This document shows positions 25,126 to 34,359 of a stretch of DNA of 64,000 nt, piece by piece. The stretch spans positions 186,001-250,000 of the forward strand of contig NZ_BAABJI010000002.1 in NCBI RefSeq assembly GCF_039543225.1, in the 5' to 3' direction. This stretch comes from Mucilaginibacter defluvii. GTDB taxonomy: Bacteria; Bacteroidota; Bacteroidia; Sphingobacteriales; Sphingobacteriaceae. The position numbers and the translations under genes are program-made. The number at the start of each line of letters is the position of its first letter. Position 1 is the first letter of the stretch. The notes beneath the pieces were generated by a model. It made no database searches, had not been told where the DNA came from, and saw only the letters and a list, made by a program, of their open reading frames with translations.

Positions 25126-25155
25126 CTTGGTCGGGTTGCGGCTGCTGACCTTACA
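25126..25155 (-). promoter_or_regulatory. ECF-type promoter element, copy 1 (MXKDX peptide gene)
   Basis: Minus strand: TGTAAG, 15 bases, CCGACCAAG, ending 20 bases before the ATG at 25105. Same boxes and spacing as before the DUF417 gene. The remainder of the 342-base gap 25106-25447 holds a terminator-like hairpin (25223-25255) and no further gene that I can support. Confidence 0.75.
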
Positions 25156-25222
25156 AACTTATATCAATTTTTTTATCGCAATTGATTTAATAGCAATCTA
25201 AGCGGGTGTCCATTGATGTTAT

Positions 25223-25255
25223 AAAAAAGCGCTTTGCTTATTTTTATAAAGCGCT
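25223..25255 (-). terminator. Terminator-like hairpin
   Basis: An 8-base stem AGCGCTTT/AAAGCGCT (25228-25235 with 25248-25255) followed on the minus strand by six T. It lies about 190 bases after the last gene of the 30363-25448 operon and probably ends that transcript before the oxidative-stress genes. Confidence 0.65.
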
Positions 25256-25447
25256 CACAGTGTTGCTTTAAAGTAAACAGGACTGAACATGAAGGGCAAA
25301 TTAAGTTAAATAGACGATAATAAGATATCCTGCTTCATCGAAAAAAATGCTCCTAACTTGTTGTCAAGTGTTGGTTACATAGCTCCGATTTTTTAAATTT
25401 ACTTGTAAGCCGGCTTTAACTATTATAAAACAATGGACCAACTATTT

Positions 25448-26560
25448 TTAGCTTAAAGTAAATTCAGGCAAATTTATTTTTTCACCGCCATTCATGGCGG
25501 ATTCGTGCGCCAGGATGCCGACACAGGTTATATTAGCTGACTGGCGTGCGTTAGGGAACGGCTGGCGTTGGTTCACCAATGCAAATATAAACTCGTGTAC
25601 CAGATGCGGGTGCGAGCCGCCGTGACCGGAGCCTTGTAAAAATGACAGGTGCTGGTTATCGTCGGCATCATAAACGCCGCCGGTAGTAAAGCCCTGTATT
25701 TCTTGCGGAAGCAGGTGTGCAAAATCCGGAATGGTAACTTTTTTGGGTACTTCCCCGGTATGTATTACCGAAGGCTCATGCTCTATCAATGTCCACTCAA
25801 AGCTTTTCTTGGAGCCGTACACATCAAAGCTTTCGCGGTACTGCCTTGCCGTATTAAAAAGTGAACGTGTAACTTCGGCGCATAGATCCGAATCTCTAAA
25901 TTTAATGTGGCAGCTTTCTATAGCGAAAGGTGATCCATACTTGCTGATCAGGTTTTCGTCGATACGGCCGGAGCCGAAGCAGGACACATATTCAGCATCC
26001 GCTTTTGCCAGCGCCAGTACCGGCCCCACGCAATGCGTAGCGTAGTGCATAGGGGGCAATCCTTCCCAATAACCCGGCCATCCCGCCATTTCCTGCTGGT
26101 GCGAAGCGCGCAGGAATTGCAGTTTACCCAGCTCTCCGTTTTCATATAATTCTTTCACAAACAGAAATTCACGGCTATATATAACCGTTTCCATCATCAT
26201 GTAGGTTAAACCTGTTTGGTTAACCGCTTCAACAATCTGCCGGCATTCTTCTACCGTAGTGGCCATGGGCACCGTACAAGCTACATGCTTACCTGCCCGA
26301 AGGGCTTTAATGGATTGTTCCGCGTGATTTTGTATCGGTGTATTGATATGCACGGCGTCAATTTCGGGGTCGCGCAATAGTTCATCGTAATCTGTGTAAC
26401 GCTTTTCGATACTGAGAGCATCACCCACCTGGTGCAGCTTGGTATGATCGCGCTGGCAAATGGCGTACATATTAGCGTCCGGGTGACGTTGATAGATTGG
26501 TATAAATTCTGCGCCGAAACCTAGTCCGACGATTGCTACGTTTATCTGCTTGTTTTTCAT
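25448..26560 (-). CDS. Gfo/Idh/MocA-family oxidoreductase
   Basis: 370 residues. N-terminal Rossmann motif VAIVGLGFGAEF (about 9-20), then the family signature INTPIQNHAEQSIKALRAGKHVACTVPMATT, where the usual EKP is TVP, so the lysine normally found in this motif is missing. The C-terminal domain has HATHCVG-type residues (MHYATHCVGPVLAL), a common catalytic histidine region. Such enzymes oxidise or reduce sugars with NAD(P). It lies 1 base after the epimerase gene and forms an operon with it and the ThuA-type protein, a combination seen for 3-keto-sugar metabolism; the substrate here is not known. Confidence 0.88.
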   Translation of the reverse strand: MKNKQINVAIVGLGFGAEFIPIYQRHPDANMYAICQRDHTKLHQVGDALSIEKRYTDYDELLRDPEIDAVHINTPIQNHAEQSIKALRAGKHVACTVPMATTVEECRQIVEAVNQTGLTYMMMETVIYSREFLFVKELYENGELGKLQFLRASHQQEMAGWPGYWEGLPPMHYATHCVGPVLALAKADAEYVSCFGSGRIDENLISKYGSPFAIESCHIKFRDSDLCAEVTRSLFNTARQYRESFDVYGSKKSFEWTLIEHEPSVIHTGEVPKKVTIPDFAHLLPQEIQGFTTGGVYDADDNQHLSFLQGSGHGGSHPHLVHEFIFALVNQRQPFPNARQSANITCVGILAHESAMNGGEKINLPEFTLS

Positions 26561-26561
26561 T

Positions 26562-27422
26562 TTATTGTGCCCATTGTTTTAAAAATGTGAGTCCTTCTTG
26601 TGCAAATTTATCCTGGCTTTCGGCCAGCGGATGCCAAATGCAAACCGCTTGCGCCAGTTCCTTATTATCGGGGGTAAAGCTTTCTATCGAGATTGTCCCC
26701 CGGTAGCCTATGGCTTTAAGTCCTTTGCGATAGGCATCCCAATTCACTTGCCCGGTGCCGGGTGTGCCCCGATAGTTTTCGGCTACCTGCAGGTGTATCA
26801 GTTTGTCGCCAGCTAATTTGATGGCATGCTCAATGCTGGCTTCTTCAATATTCATGTGGAACCCATCGAGCAGTATTTTCGCAGCGGGATGATCAATATC
26901 GTTCACCATCCTGACAGCATCCGAAGCTGTGTTGACCAGATCTGACTCAAAGCGGTTCAAAGGCTCAATCGCTATTTCCAAACCGCGGTCTGCCGCCATA
27001 ATGCACACCTGCCGCAAGTTTTTTACGGCGAGTTGCCATTCCTTTTTACGTTGTTCGGGCGGCAACATGCGGGCCTTTCCAACTGCCGAGTACATTGGCC
27101 CGGCAAAGAATTTTGTGTCCCAAAGGGCGCAGAGGTCAAGGCACTGTTCAATGTAGTTGAAGCAGTTTTTGTGCACTTCAGGGTCTTCATGTGTTAAATC
27201 GCGGCCGGGGCCGAATGCGCCGCAAACTATTGCTTCAAGCTGATGTTCTGCTAAAGCTACTTTCACAAGCGGCCCGTCTACCAGCTCCGGGTCTTCCACG
27301 GCGATCTCCACCTTGTTAAATCCCATGGAGGCTATTTTACGGAATAATTCTGTAGCGGACGATGTTTGAAACGGCGAGGTAAACAGCCACGTGCTTACGC
27401 CGAATTTTACAGGTAATGGCAT
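26562..27422 (-). CDS. Sugar phosphate isomerase/epimerase (xylose-isomerase-like TIM barrel)
   Basis: 286 residues with the AP-endonuclease-2-like TIM-barrel pattern: GFNKVEIAVEDPE near residue 34, IAIEPLNRFESDLVNT with the metal-binding Glu, ILLDGFHMNIEE with Asp and His, HLQVAENYRGTPGTGQVNWD, and GTISIESF. The four metal ligands expected (E, D, H, E) appear present. It probably isomerises or epimerises a keto-sugar. It lies between the oxidoreductase (1 base away) and the ThuA-type gene (19 bases), and the three are likely one operon. Confidence 0.9.
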   Translation of the reverse strand: MPLPVKFGVSTWLFTSPFQTSSATELFRKIASMGFNKVEIAVEDPELVDGPLVKVALAEHQLEAIVCGAFGPGRDLTHEDPEVHKNCFNYIEQCLDLCALWDTKFFAGPMYSAVGKARMLPPEQRKKEWQLAVKNLRQVCIMAADRGLEIAIEPLNRFESDLVNTASDAVRMVNDIDHPAAKILLDGFHMNIEEASIEHAIKLAGDKLIHLQVAENYRGTPGTGQVNWDAYRKGLKAIGYRGTISIESFTPDNKELAQAVCIWHPLAESQDKFAQEGLTFLKQWAQ

Positions 27423-27441
27423 TTATGGGTTATCAGGTAAA

Positions 27442-30363
27442 TTACTTGGTTACTTTCATCACACCGTTCATAATCCGCCAATGCCCCGGGAAAGAACATA
27501 TAAACGGATAGTCGCCGGGTTCATCAGGCACGCGAAACTTCAGTTTTACGCTGCCCTGCGGATCAATAAGCTTTGTAGCAAAAAGCACTTCAGGTATTTT
27601 AGGTACATAGTTTTGCGTTATACCATTCGGGTCTTGAGCAAGCTTATCGGCAGCAGTGCCAACCTTTTCCATTGTTCCTTTTTGCAGGATAAGGAGGTTG
27701 TGCTGCATAAAATCAGGGTTTTTAAACTCAATTTCCAAAATACTGCCTGCTTTTGCTTCAAATTGCTTAACGTCGTATTTCATGGCATTTTTCACCACCT
27801 CAATCTTAATTGTCTTGTCGGCTGGCTTGTTTGCCAGTTCGCGGCGGGTTTCGTTGGCCTCGTTTTCCGCCTTTATCGCCGCCAATGCTCCTTTTACATG
27901 GGTGGCAATGGCTACTTTCAGCGCCCGGGTAATCCAGTAATCGTTGGCATTCTCCGGTAATTTCTGGGCGGCCAGCAATGCGTTACCCATCGCCGCTGAG
28001 GCCGGCATATCGGCAATTTTAAGAATACCGGCCAAACGGGTGTTAAGCTTTTTTTCCTGCAATATTGACGCAGTTAGAGTTTTAGCGGGCAACACCTGTA
28101 TAGCTGCTTTACGTACACCGGCAGAAGGGTGGCGTAGGGCAGCTTCGGCAATAACCAAAGTCTCCTTGTCTGATCCATTCAGCAGGCCAAGGCCATGTAA
28201 CGTCCAAAGCGCGTGTATCGCAGGAGCGTTAAGTCCGGTCTGGTCGACACTTGTGTTTTGAACCAGTTTGAACAATTGCGGCGCTAATTGTTTATAGCCA
28301 CCCTCAACTATCAGGTGCTGCGCGGTCATCCGCCAGAAAAGGTTATCGCTTTGCAGGGCATTTAGCAATTGCGCAGGATTGTTTTTATCAAGGCTGGTAA
28401 TTGCTGAAGGCTTCGCTTGCTTATAAACAATACGATAGATACGCCCGCGGGTATGGTCGCGAAGCGGGTTTACATACGCATTGCCCTTGCCATTTTCAAA
28501 GCCTTTGGGGGTGGGGTTGTGCTGGATGATAAAGTTATACCAATCACTCACCCATACGGCGCCATCCGGTCCAACATCAGATTGTACAGGCCCCATCCAT
28601 TCGTCGGCGCTGGCTAACAGGTTCCAGCCATCCTCTTCTTTGAATCCTGAACCGTCGGGCTGCAATATAGCCTGGTGTATTACGCGACCGGTAGGTTCGT
28701 TTACAAAGGCAATGCGGTTCCAGTATTTCTCCGGAAAATTGCGCGCGGTGTACAGGCTATGCCCTGCCGCGGCGGTAAAACCATTAAAAACGTCTACTTG
28801 CCGCAGGTTTTTAGTTACTACGTGCATGTTATAATGTCCATCTATCTTACGCACAGATTCCATTTGCGGTGCACCTATACGGTTTAGATAGGGTAGTAGT
28901 ATGCCCAGGTAATCACTATGCGAGTTATTCGCGGTAGAAACAAACACATCGTTGTTTTCAGAAAAGCCCAGTCCCCAGGTATTATTGCTTGCCGTGCCAA
29001 GGTGCTCCAGGTTTTTACCATCCGGCGTAAATCTGTATACCGATTGGTTAAAATCAAATTGTTTGCCGCCTACGGTTCCTTCAAAACCGGCATAGCCAAC
29101 CGTTCCCCATATATGGTTGTCAAACCCATATTTAAGGTTGGATGGCCCGGCATGCGTATCAAAGGTGCCCCAGCCGGTAATCAGTTTTTCGCGGGTGTCC
29201 GCCTTATCATCGCCATTAGTATCCTTCAGAAATAAGAAATCAGGAGCCTGCGCAACGATCACGCCGCCGCGCGCAAATGTAATACTGGTCGGAATGTTCA
29301 GCTTATCCGCAAAAACGGTGAACTTGTCTGCTTTTCCATCTCCATCAGTGTCTTCACATATCTTAATCCTGTCGCGGCCTTCGGTTTTATTCTCGCGTAC
29401 CGTGTTCGGGTAATCAATGGTTTCCACTATCCATAAGCGGCCCTTTTCGTCCCAGGCCATAGCTATGGGCTTTTCAATATCAGGTTCTGAAGCAAAAAGT
29501 TCCACTTTAAAGTCCACCGGTACTTGCGTTAACAGTTGCGACTCCGCAGCGCTCAAAGGCGCCTGTAACTTTGGCGCAGGGTCACGTTTCTCGTAATTGG
29601 GAATGTCTGCCGCTGTATATTCAGGCTTAGGCTTCGGAAGTTTCGCGAGTTCTTTTTCGGCTTTTTTACCTACTGCCCAAATGAGTCCGTTCTCCAGCAA
29701 TTTCAAAAATCCGGGGTTTCTCCAGGTTTGTTCGTCGTGGCCGTAAGCGGTATAAAATACGCGCCCTTTGCCATACTGGTTTGTCCAGGTGTAGGGCTCA
29801 TGATGCGAGCCTTCCACTCTTTCGGTAAGTACATGGACGTCTTTATTAATTTTACTGTGAACGTAGGTTTCATCAAAGGTTTTAAACGGTGTAAAGCCTT
29901 TCAATATCTCATGTTTTTTATCTACAATCACTGTGCTAAAGGTGTCGGTTTTGTGGGTGCTGAACTGGCCGCCCACCATCTTAACATACTCGGCTGAGTT
30001 ACGAAAGCACCATGAAGCGCAATGAATAGGGATAAAACCTTTGCCGTTTTTTACAAAGTCCAGTAACGCTTTTTCCTGCGTTGCCGAAATGGTATCGTAG
30101 TTGGCATAGATCATCAGGCCGTCGTATTTTGAAAGGGTTTGCTCATTCAGATCATCCGGATCAGTAGTATAACTGATGTTGATACCATCCTTGAAAAAAG
30201 CCTGCTGTAAAATCTCGGTGAGTTTTTCAGATTGATGATGTTCTGATTTGTGCCCCAGCATCAGTATTTCGAGCCGGCGCGCCGAAGGTGTTTTGCTTAA
30301 GGTAGCGCTAAAACCAAGCAATGCTGCCAAAGCAAGCACTATGAGTGTATGGTATCTTCTCAT
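27442..30363 (-). CDS. Multidomain secreted protein: ThuA, PQQ-like propeller, HEAT-like repeats and C-terminal azurin-like cupredoxin
   Basis: 973 residues with a signal peptide (about 1-23). Residues about 30-250 are a ThuA domain (YDGLMIYANYD, GKGFIPIHCASW, GKGRVFYTAYGHDEQTW). Residues about 275-640 match the membrane-bound dehydrogenase/beta-propeller type (FKVELFASEPDIEKPIAMAWDEKGRLWIVE, GPDGAVWVSDWYN). A HEAT-like helical part follows to about 830. The last 120 residues look like azurin: a His in FMQHNLL and then Cys956, His961 and Met965 with the exact C-x4-H-x3-M spacing of type 1 copper sites. No CxxCH haem motif is present, unlike many relatives, so the cupredoxin may take the electron-transfer role. 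It begins the operon, which suggests periplasmic sugar oxidation. Confidence 0.87.
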   Translation of the reverse strand: MRRYHTLIVLALAALLGFSATLSKTPSARRLEILMLGHKSEHHQSEKLTEILQQAFFKDGINISYTTDPDDLNEQTLSKYDGLMIYANYDTISATQEKALLDFVKNGKGFIPIHCASWCFRNSAEYVKMVGGQFSTHKTDTFSTVIVDKKHEILKGFTPFKTFDETYVHSKINKDVHVLTERVEGSHHEPYTWTNQYGKGRVFYTAYGHDEQTWRNPGFLKLLENGLIWAVGKKAEKELAKLPKPKPEYTAADIPNYEKRDPAPKLQAPLSAAESQLLTQVPVDFKVELFASEPDIEKPIAMAWDEKGRLWIVETIDYPNTVRENKTEGRDRIKICEDTDGDGKADKFTVFADKLNIPTSITFARGGVIVAQAPDFLFLKDTNGDDKADTREKLITGWGTFDTHAGPSNLKYGFDNHIWGTVGYAGFEGTVGGKQFDFNQSVYRFTPDGKNLEHLGTASNNTWGLGFSENNDVFVSTANNSHSDYLGILLPYLNRIGAPQMESVRKIDGHYNMHVVTKNLRQVDVFNGFTAAAGHSLYTARNFPEKYWNRIAFVNEPTGRVIHQAILQPDGSGFKEEDGWNLLASADEWMGPVQSDVGPDGAVWVSDWYNFIIQHNPTPKGFENGKGNAYVNPLRDHTRGRIYRIVYKQAKPSAITSLDKNNPAQLLNALQSDNLFWRMTAQHLIVEGGYKQLAPQLFKLVQNTSVDQTGLNAPAIHALWTLHGLGLLNGSDKETLVIAEAALRHPSAGVRKAAIQVLPAKTLTASILQEKKLNTRLAGILKIADMPASAAMGNALLAAQKLPENANDYWITRALKVAIATHVKGALAAIKAENEANETRRELANKPADKTIKIEVVKNAMKYDVKQFEAKAGSILEIEFKNPDFMQHNLLILQKGTMEKVGTAADKLAQDPNGITQNYVPKIPEVLFATKLIDPQGSVKLKFRVPDEPGDYPFICSFPGHWRIMNGVMKVTK

Positions 30364-30484
30364 GGATTTATTATAAACTGGTTGAACAAATATGGCGATC
30401 AGCTCTTTTTCTTTTTTATCAATTTCTGACTGAATTTTGTCTTCATTTCGCTAATTTGATCTTCTTATTAGTCAATAATTGCTC

Positions 30485-31354
30485 ATGAAGCCAGCCGTAC
30501 ATAAATCATCCATACCCGATTCGCAGATATTTATGATAGAATACTTGGACGATAAGTATTTTGATCCGGTATGGCACTCACACTTCGAATACCAGCTGTT
30601 TGTACCATTAGAGGGCACCGGTACCCGTTTTATAGGTGACAGCATCCAGAGCTTTGTTCCAAATGAACTTATCCTTACTGGTAGTAACCTGCCGCATTTA
30701 TGGCGTAGTGACGAGGCTTACTTTGATAAAAACAGCGGGCTTAAAGTGAGGGGTATTGTTATTTATCTGCAGGAAAATTTGCTCGGCGAGCACATCATGA
30801 GCAAAAATGAATTACTACAGTTTAATAAACTCTTCGAACGCTCGGCCAAAGGCCTTATTTTTTTCGGGCGGGCAAGGGATGAGGTTATTAGCCGGATGCA
30901 TGAATTGCTTGAGCTGAAGGGATTGTCGGCATTTATTTGTCTTTTGCAGATTATAGAAATGCTGGCTAATACAAAGGATTACAAAACCATCTCGTACGTG
31001 GCGTATAACGAACCTATTCATAAAGCGGAGGCTGACCGGATGGGAAAGGTTTATGAATATATCCTCAGAAATTACCGCAAAAAAATTCATCAGAATGAGC
31101 TGGCTGATCTGCTGTGTATGACGCCGACCTCCTTCAGTCGTTATTTTGCCAGGGTGAGCAATAAGGGCTTTTCGCAATTTGTTACCGAGTTACGTGTTAA
31201 ACACGCCTGCCAGTTGTTAACCGAAACTGACCTGCCGGTGGCCGAAATAGCCGAACGTTCAGGTTTTAAAACCTTATCTAATTTCAATAAGCTTTTTAAA
31301 GATCAGATGCAGAAAAAACCTTCTGAGTACAAAAAGGAATTTATGAATATTTAG
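30485..31354 (+). CDS. AraC-family transcription regulator with cupin domain
   Basis: About 289 residues from ATG 30485; an in-frame TTG at 30479 is a weaker start. The N-terminal half is a cupin-like ligand domain (HSHFEYQLFVPLEG, FVPNELILTGSNLPHLW). The C-terminal 100 residues hold two helix-turn-helix motifs (QNELADLLCMTPTSFSRYFARV and VAEIAERSGFKTLSNFNKLFK), ending in KKPSEYKKEF, the typical AraC tail. It is divergent from the ThuA-type operon with 121 bases between starts, so it probably controls that operon or the GH78/GH127 genes downstream. Confidence 0.92.
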   Translation: MKPAVHKSSIPDSQIFMIEYLDDKYFDPVWHSHFEYQLFVPLEGTGTRFIGDSIQSFVPNELILTGSNLPHLWRSDEAYFDKNSGLKVRGIVIYLQENLLGEHIMSKNELLQFNKLFERSAKGLIFFGRARDEVISRMHELLELKGLSAFICLLQIIEMLANTKDYKTISYVAYNEPIHKAEADRMGKVYEYILRNYRKKIHQNELADLLCMTPTSFSRYFARVSNKGFSQFVTELRVKHACQLLTETDLPVAEIAERSGFKTLSNFNKLFKDQMQKKPSEYKKEFMNI

Positions 31355-31481
31355 ACATGCCTTTTGGGTTTGAGGACAGTTAGGGTTGCAGGTGGTGATA
31401 AGGATGTATATTTTACTAAACCAATTATTTAATTCTGTATAAGTTGATGGTTTACAACCCGCGCTTTATCCTAATGCCTTT

Positions 31482-34205
31482 ATGATACGTTATTTGAAAC
31501 TATGCTTTTTAATTATTCTGGCTTGGATATTGCCTCTGATCGCAACGGCGCAATCTAACAGCACAACAAAGCCCGCCGGTAACCAACTGTTAAAGTTGAA
31601 AACACTTAAGTGCGATCAACTGATCAACCCGTCGACTATAGAATCAACAAAACCGGTTTTAAGCTGGCAGATGATTTCCTCAGAGAGAGGGAAGACACAA
31701 ACGGCCTATCGCGTAATTGTGTCGGATAATGCTGCCTCGCTCGCTCAAAGCAAAGGCAATCTTTGGGATAGCGGTAAGGTGCCATCTTCAAACTCTACGG
31801 AGGTAATTTATAATGGCAGAGTTGTAAACTCGAGGCAAAAGGTATACTGGAAGGTTATGGTTTGGGATGAAAAAGGCCTCCCGTCCGCCTGGAGCGAAAC
31901 TGCCTGCTAGCAAATGGGTTTGTTACAACCCGCTGACTGGCAGGCCAAATGGATAGGTGCAATGGCTGACCCAACGCCTGATTCGCCCACAACTTACCCG
32001 GCCCCGTATTTCCGTAAGGATATTAAAGTTAACAAACCAGTAAAAAAGGCTACCGTATATATAAGTGGCTTGGGTTTTTATGAACTATATATAAACGGTA
32101 AAAAAATTGGCGATCAGGTTTTGGCACCGGCAGTTACCAATTATGATAAGCGGCCGCTGATCAAATTGCTGTATCCTTATGATGATCAATCAACGCAGCG
32201 GGTTTTGTATAATAGTTTTGATGTAAGCGATGGAATAAATCAGCAAGATAATACGATAGGTGTCTTACTTGGTAACGGCTGGTACAACCAGTGCGACCGT
32301 ACAGTTGAAGGAAAAATGTGGTATGATCTGCCAAAACTGATATTTCAATTAGAGATAGTTTACACAGACGGTACCAAACAAATGGTAGTGTCTGACGGTA
32401 CCTGGAAAACAACAACAGGTCCGTTAGTAAAGGATGGTATTTTTAGCGGCGAGCAGTATGATGCCCGCCTGTTATTAGACGAATGGAACAAACCGGCATA
32501 TAATGACGCTGGTTGGAAATCTGCGAAGTTGGTTACCCCGCCCTCAGGCGCATTGCATGCGCAAACCGCTCCGTTTGATAAAGTAACCCGCGTATTAACA
32601 CCAACATTCGAGGGTAAGGTGAATGATTCTGTTTACCGTTATCATCTGGATGAAACAGTTGCCGGCTGGGCAAATATCAACGTAAAGGGTAAAGCGGGTA
32701 ATGTTATTAAGATAAGGTACATCAGTGAAGAAGGAGAGGACTACGGGCAATGGGATACTTATACTTTAAAAGGTGGAATAACGGAAAACTGGGAACCGCG
32801 ATTTACGTGGCATGCGTTCCGGTTTATAGAGGTAATAAGTAAAGATGTTGTCCTTAACGTTCAAAGCATCAGGATAAAAGATGTACATACTGCAGTGGAG
32901 CCAAATGGCAGTTTTGAGTGTTCCAATCCGTTGTTTAATCAAATTAATAAGGCTTATATAAAAACCCAGCTGGCAAACATGCACGGCAGTATCAGCAGCG
33001 ATTGCCCGCACCGGGAGCGCCTGGGTTACACCGGCGATGGCCAGGTAGCTATAGAAAGTGCAATGCTGTCATTCCATCTGCCGCAATTCTACAAAAAATG
33101 GTTTAACGATATGGATGATGCCCGCAACCATAAAACCGGTTTTGTTACTCACAGCGCGCCCTTCGGTGGTGGTGGTGGCGGGCCCGCGTGGGGTTCGGCT
33201 TATGTAATTATGCCATGGCTATACTATCAATATTATGGCGATAATCAGCTGTTGAAGCAGCATTACCCGGGTATGAAACAATGGATAGCGTATTTAAACA
33301 CACGTACAAACGACCGCGGACTTATTGTGCGGGAAGAGCCTAATGGCTGGTGCCTGGGCGACTGGTGTACGCCAACGCAGATTGAACTCCCTGAACCCTT
33401 GGTAAATACGGCTTACTTTTACCATGTTACCACTATAATGGCCACAATTGCCGCATTGCTGGGCAATAATGCAGATCGTGTTCAATTTGAGCGCCTCGCC
33501 GTAAAGATCAAAGCAAACTTTAACAAAGCCTATTATAACCCAGCCGAAAAAACTTACTGGCAGGGCAGGCAGGGCGCTAACGTTTTCGCTTTGGCTTTCG
33601 GTTTAGTGCCAACTGAGTTAAAGGAGGAAGTTTTTAATTCGGTGTTAAGTCATCTCAAAAAAATCAACTACCATTTTGATACAGGGATATTGGCTACGCC
33701 GTTGTTGCTAAAAGTACTATCGCAATTCAATCGTGATGATGTGGCATATAAGCTAATGAGCCAGCAAAACGGCGTAGGGTTTGGATATTTGTTGGATAAT
33801 AAAAACAGTACCTTATGGGAAAGCTGGGATGGTGTAGGTTCCAGGTGTCACCCAATGTTTGGCAGCGTGGTACAATGGTTTTATACCGCTTTAGGAGGTA
33901 TAAAGCCAGGGCCTGATGGTTATCAGCATTTTATTATCGCCCCTAAGCCCTTAGCAGAACTTAACTACTGTAAATCCGCCTACAATAGTTTGTACGGCAG
34001 GATAAGGAGCGAATGGCGAAAGGATAAAATAGGAACTTTGCATCTGTTAATGGAAATCCCCGCAAATACATCGGCGACTTTGGTGGTACCCAGAAATAGG
34101 GGAATTTTGAAGAATAAAGATGGCAGAATAGTAAATACGAGTTTTGTGAACGGGCAATATATCGTTCGTATTAAGCCCGGCGTTTATCAATTCAGAGTTG
34201 AGTGA
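31482..34205 (+). pseudogene. GH78-type alpha-L-rhamnosidase interrupted by an in-frame amber stop
   Basis: The gene reads as one frame of about 907 codons except for a TAG at 31908-31910. The first 142 residues have a signal peptide (cleavage near TAQ) and the N-terminal domain (TLKCDQLINPSTIESTKPVLSW); the remaining part resumes at CAA-ATG and holds the other beta domains and the catalytic (alpha/alpha)6 barrel with SDCPHRERLGYTGDGQ, the typical GH78 acid region. No frameshift is needed to join the parts. ATG 31914 has no good ribosome site and would give an unexported 763-residue protein. So the enzyme is probably inactive in the cell, unless the stop is read through or is a sequence error. 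Confidence 0.85.
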
Positions 34206-34359
34206 TTTTTTGCGTATCACCGGGTTCTTTTGCCGATTTCATAACTACACTTCCGGCGTTCAATAAATACGGGTAATAAATTGGGGGTATAGGTTAAATT
34301 GTGATTGCTTTGATTACGATTTTCTGACTTACTTTGGCTATATCCGCATTTTATATTTT

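Noticed and set aside
27391..27960. 189-residue open frame on the plus strand
   Set aside because: It spans the end of the ThuA/cupredoxin gene and the epimerase start on the other strand, both with clear motifs.
31908..31910. Amber codon in GH78 as programmed recoding (pyrrolysine or similar)
   Set aside because: Nothing near it suggests a recoding signal, the family has no special residue there, and many genes here could end in TAG. Mutation or error is simpler.
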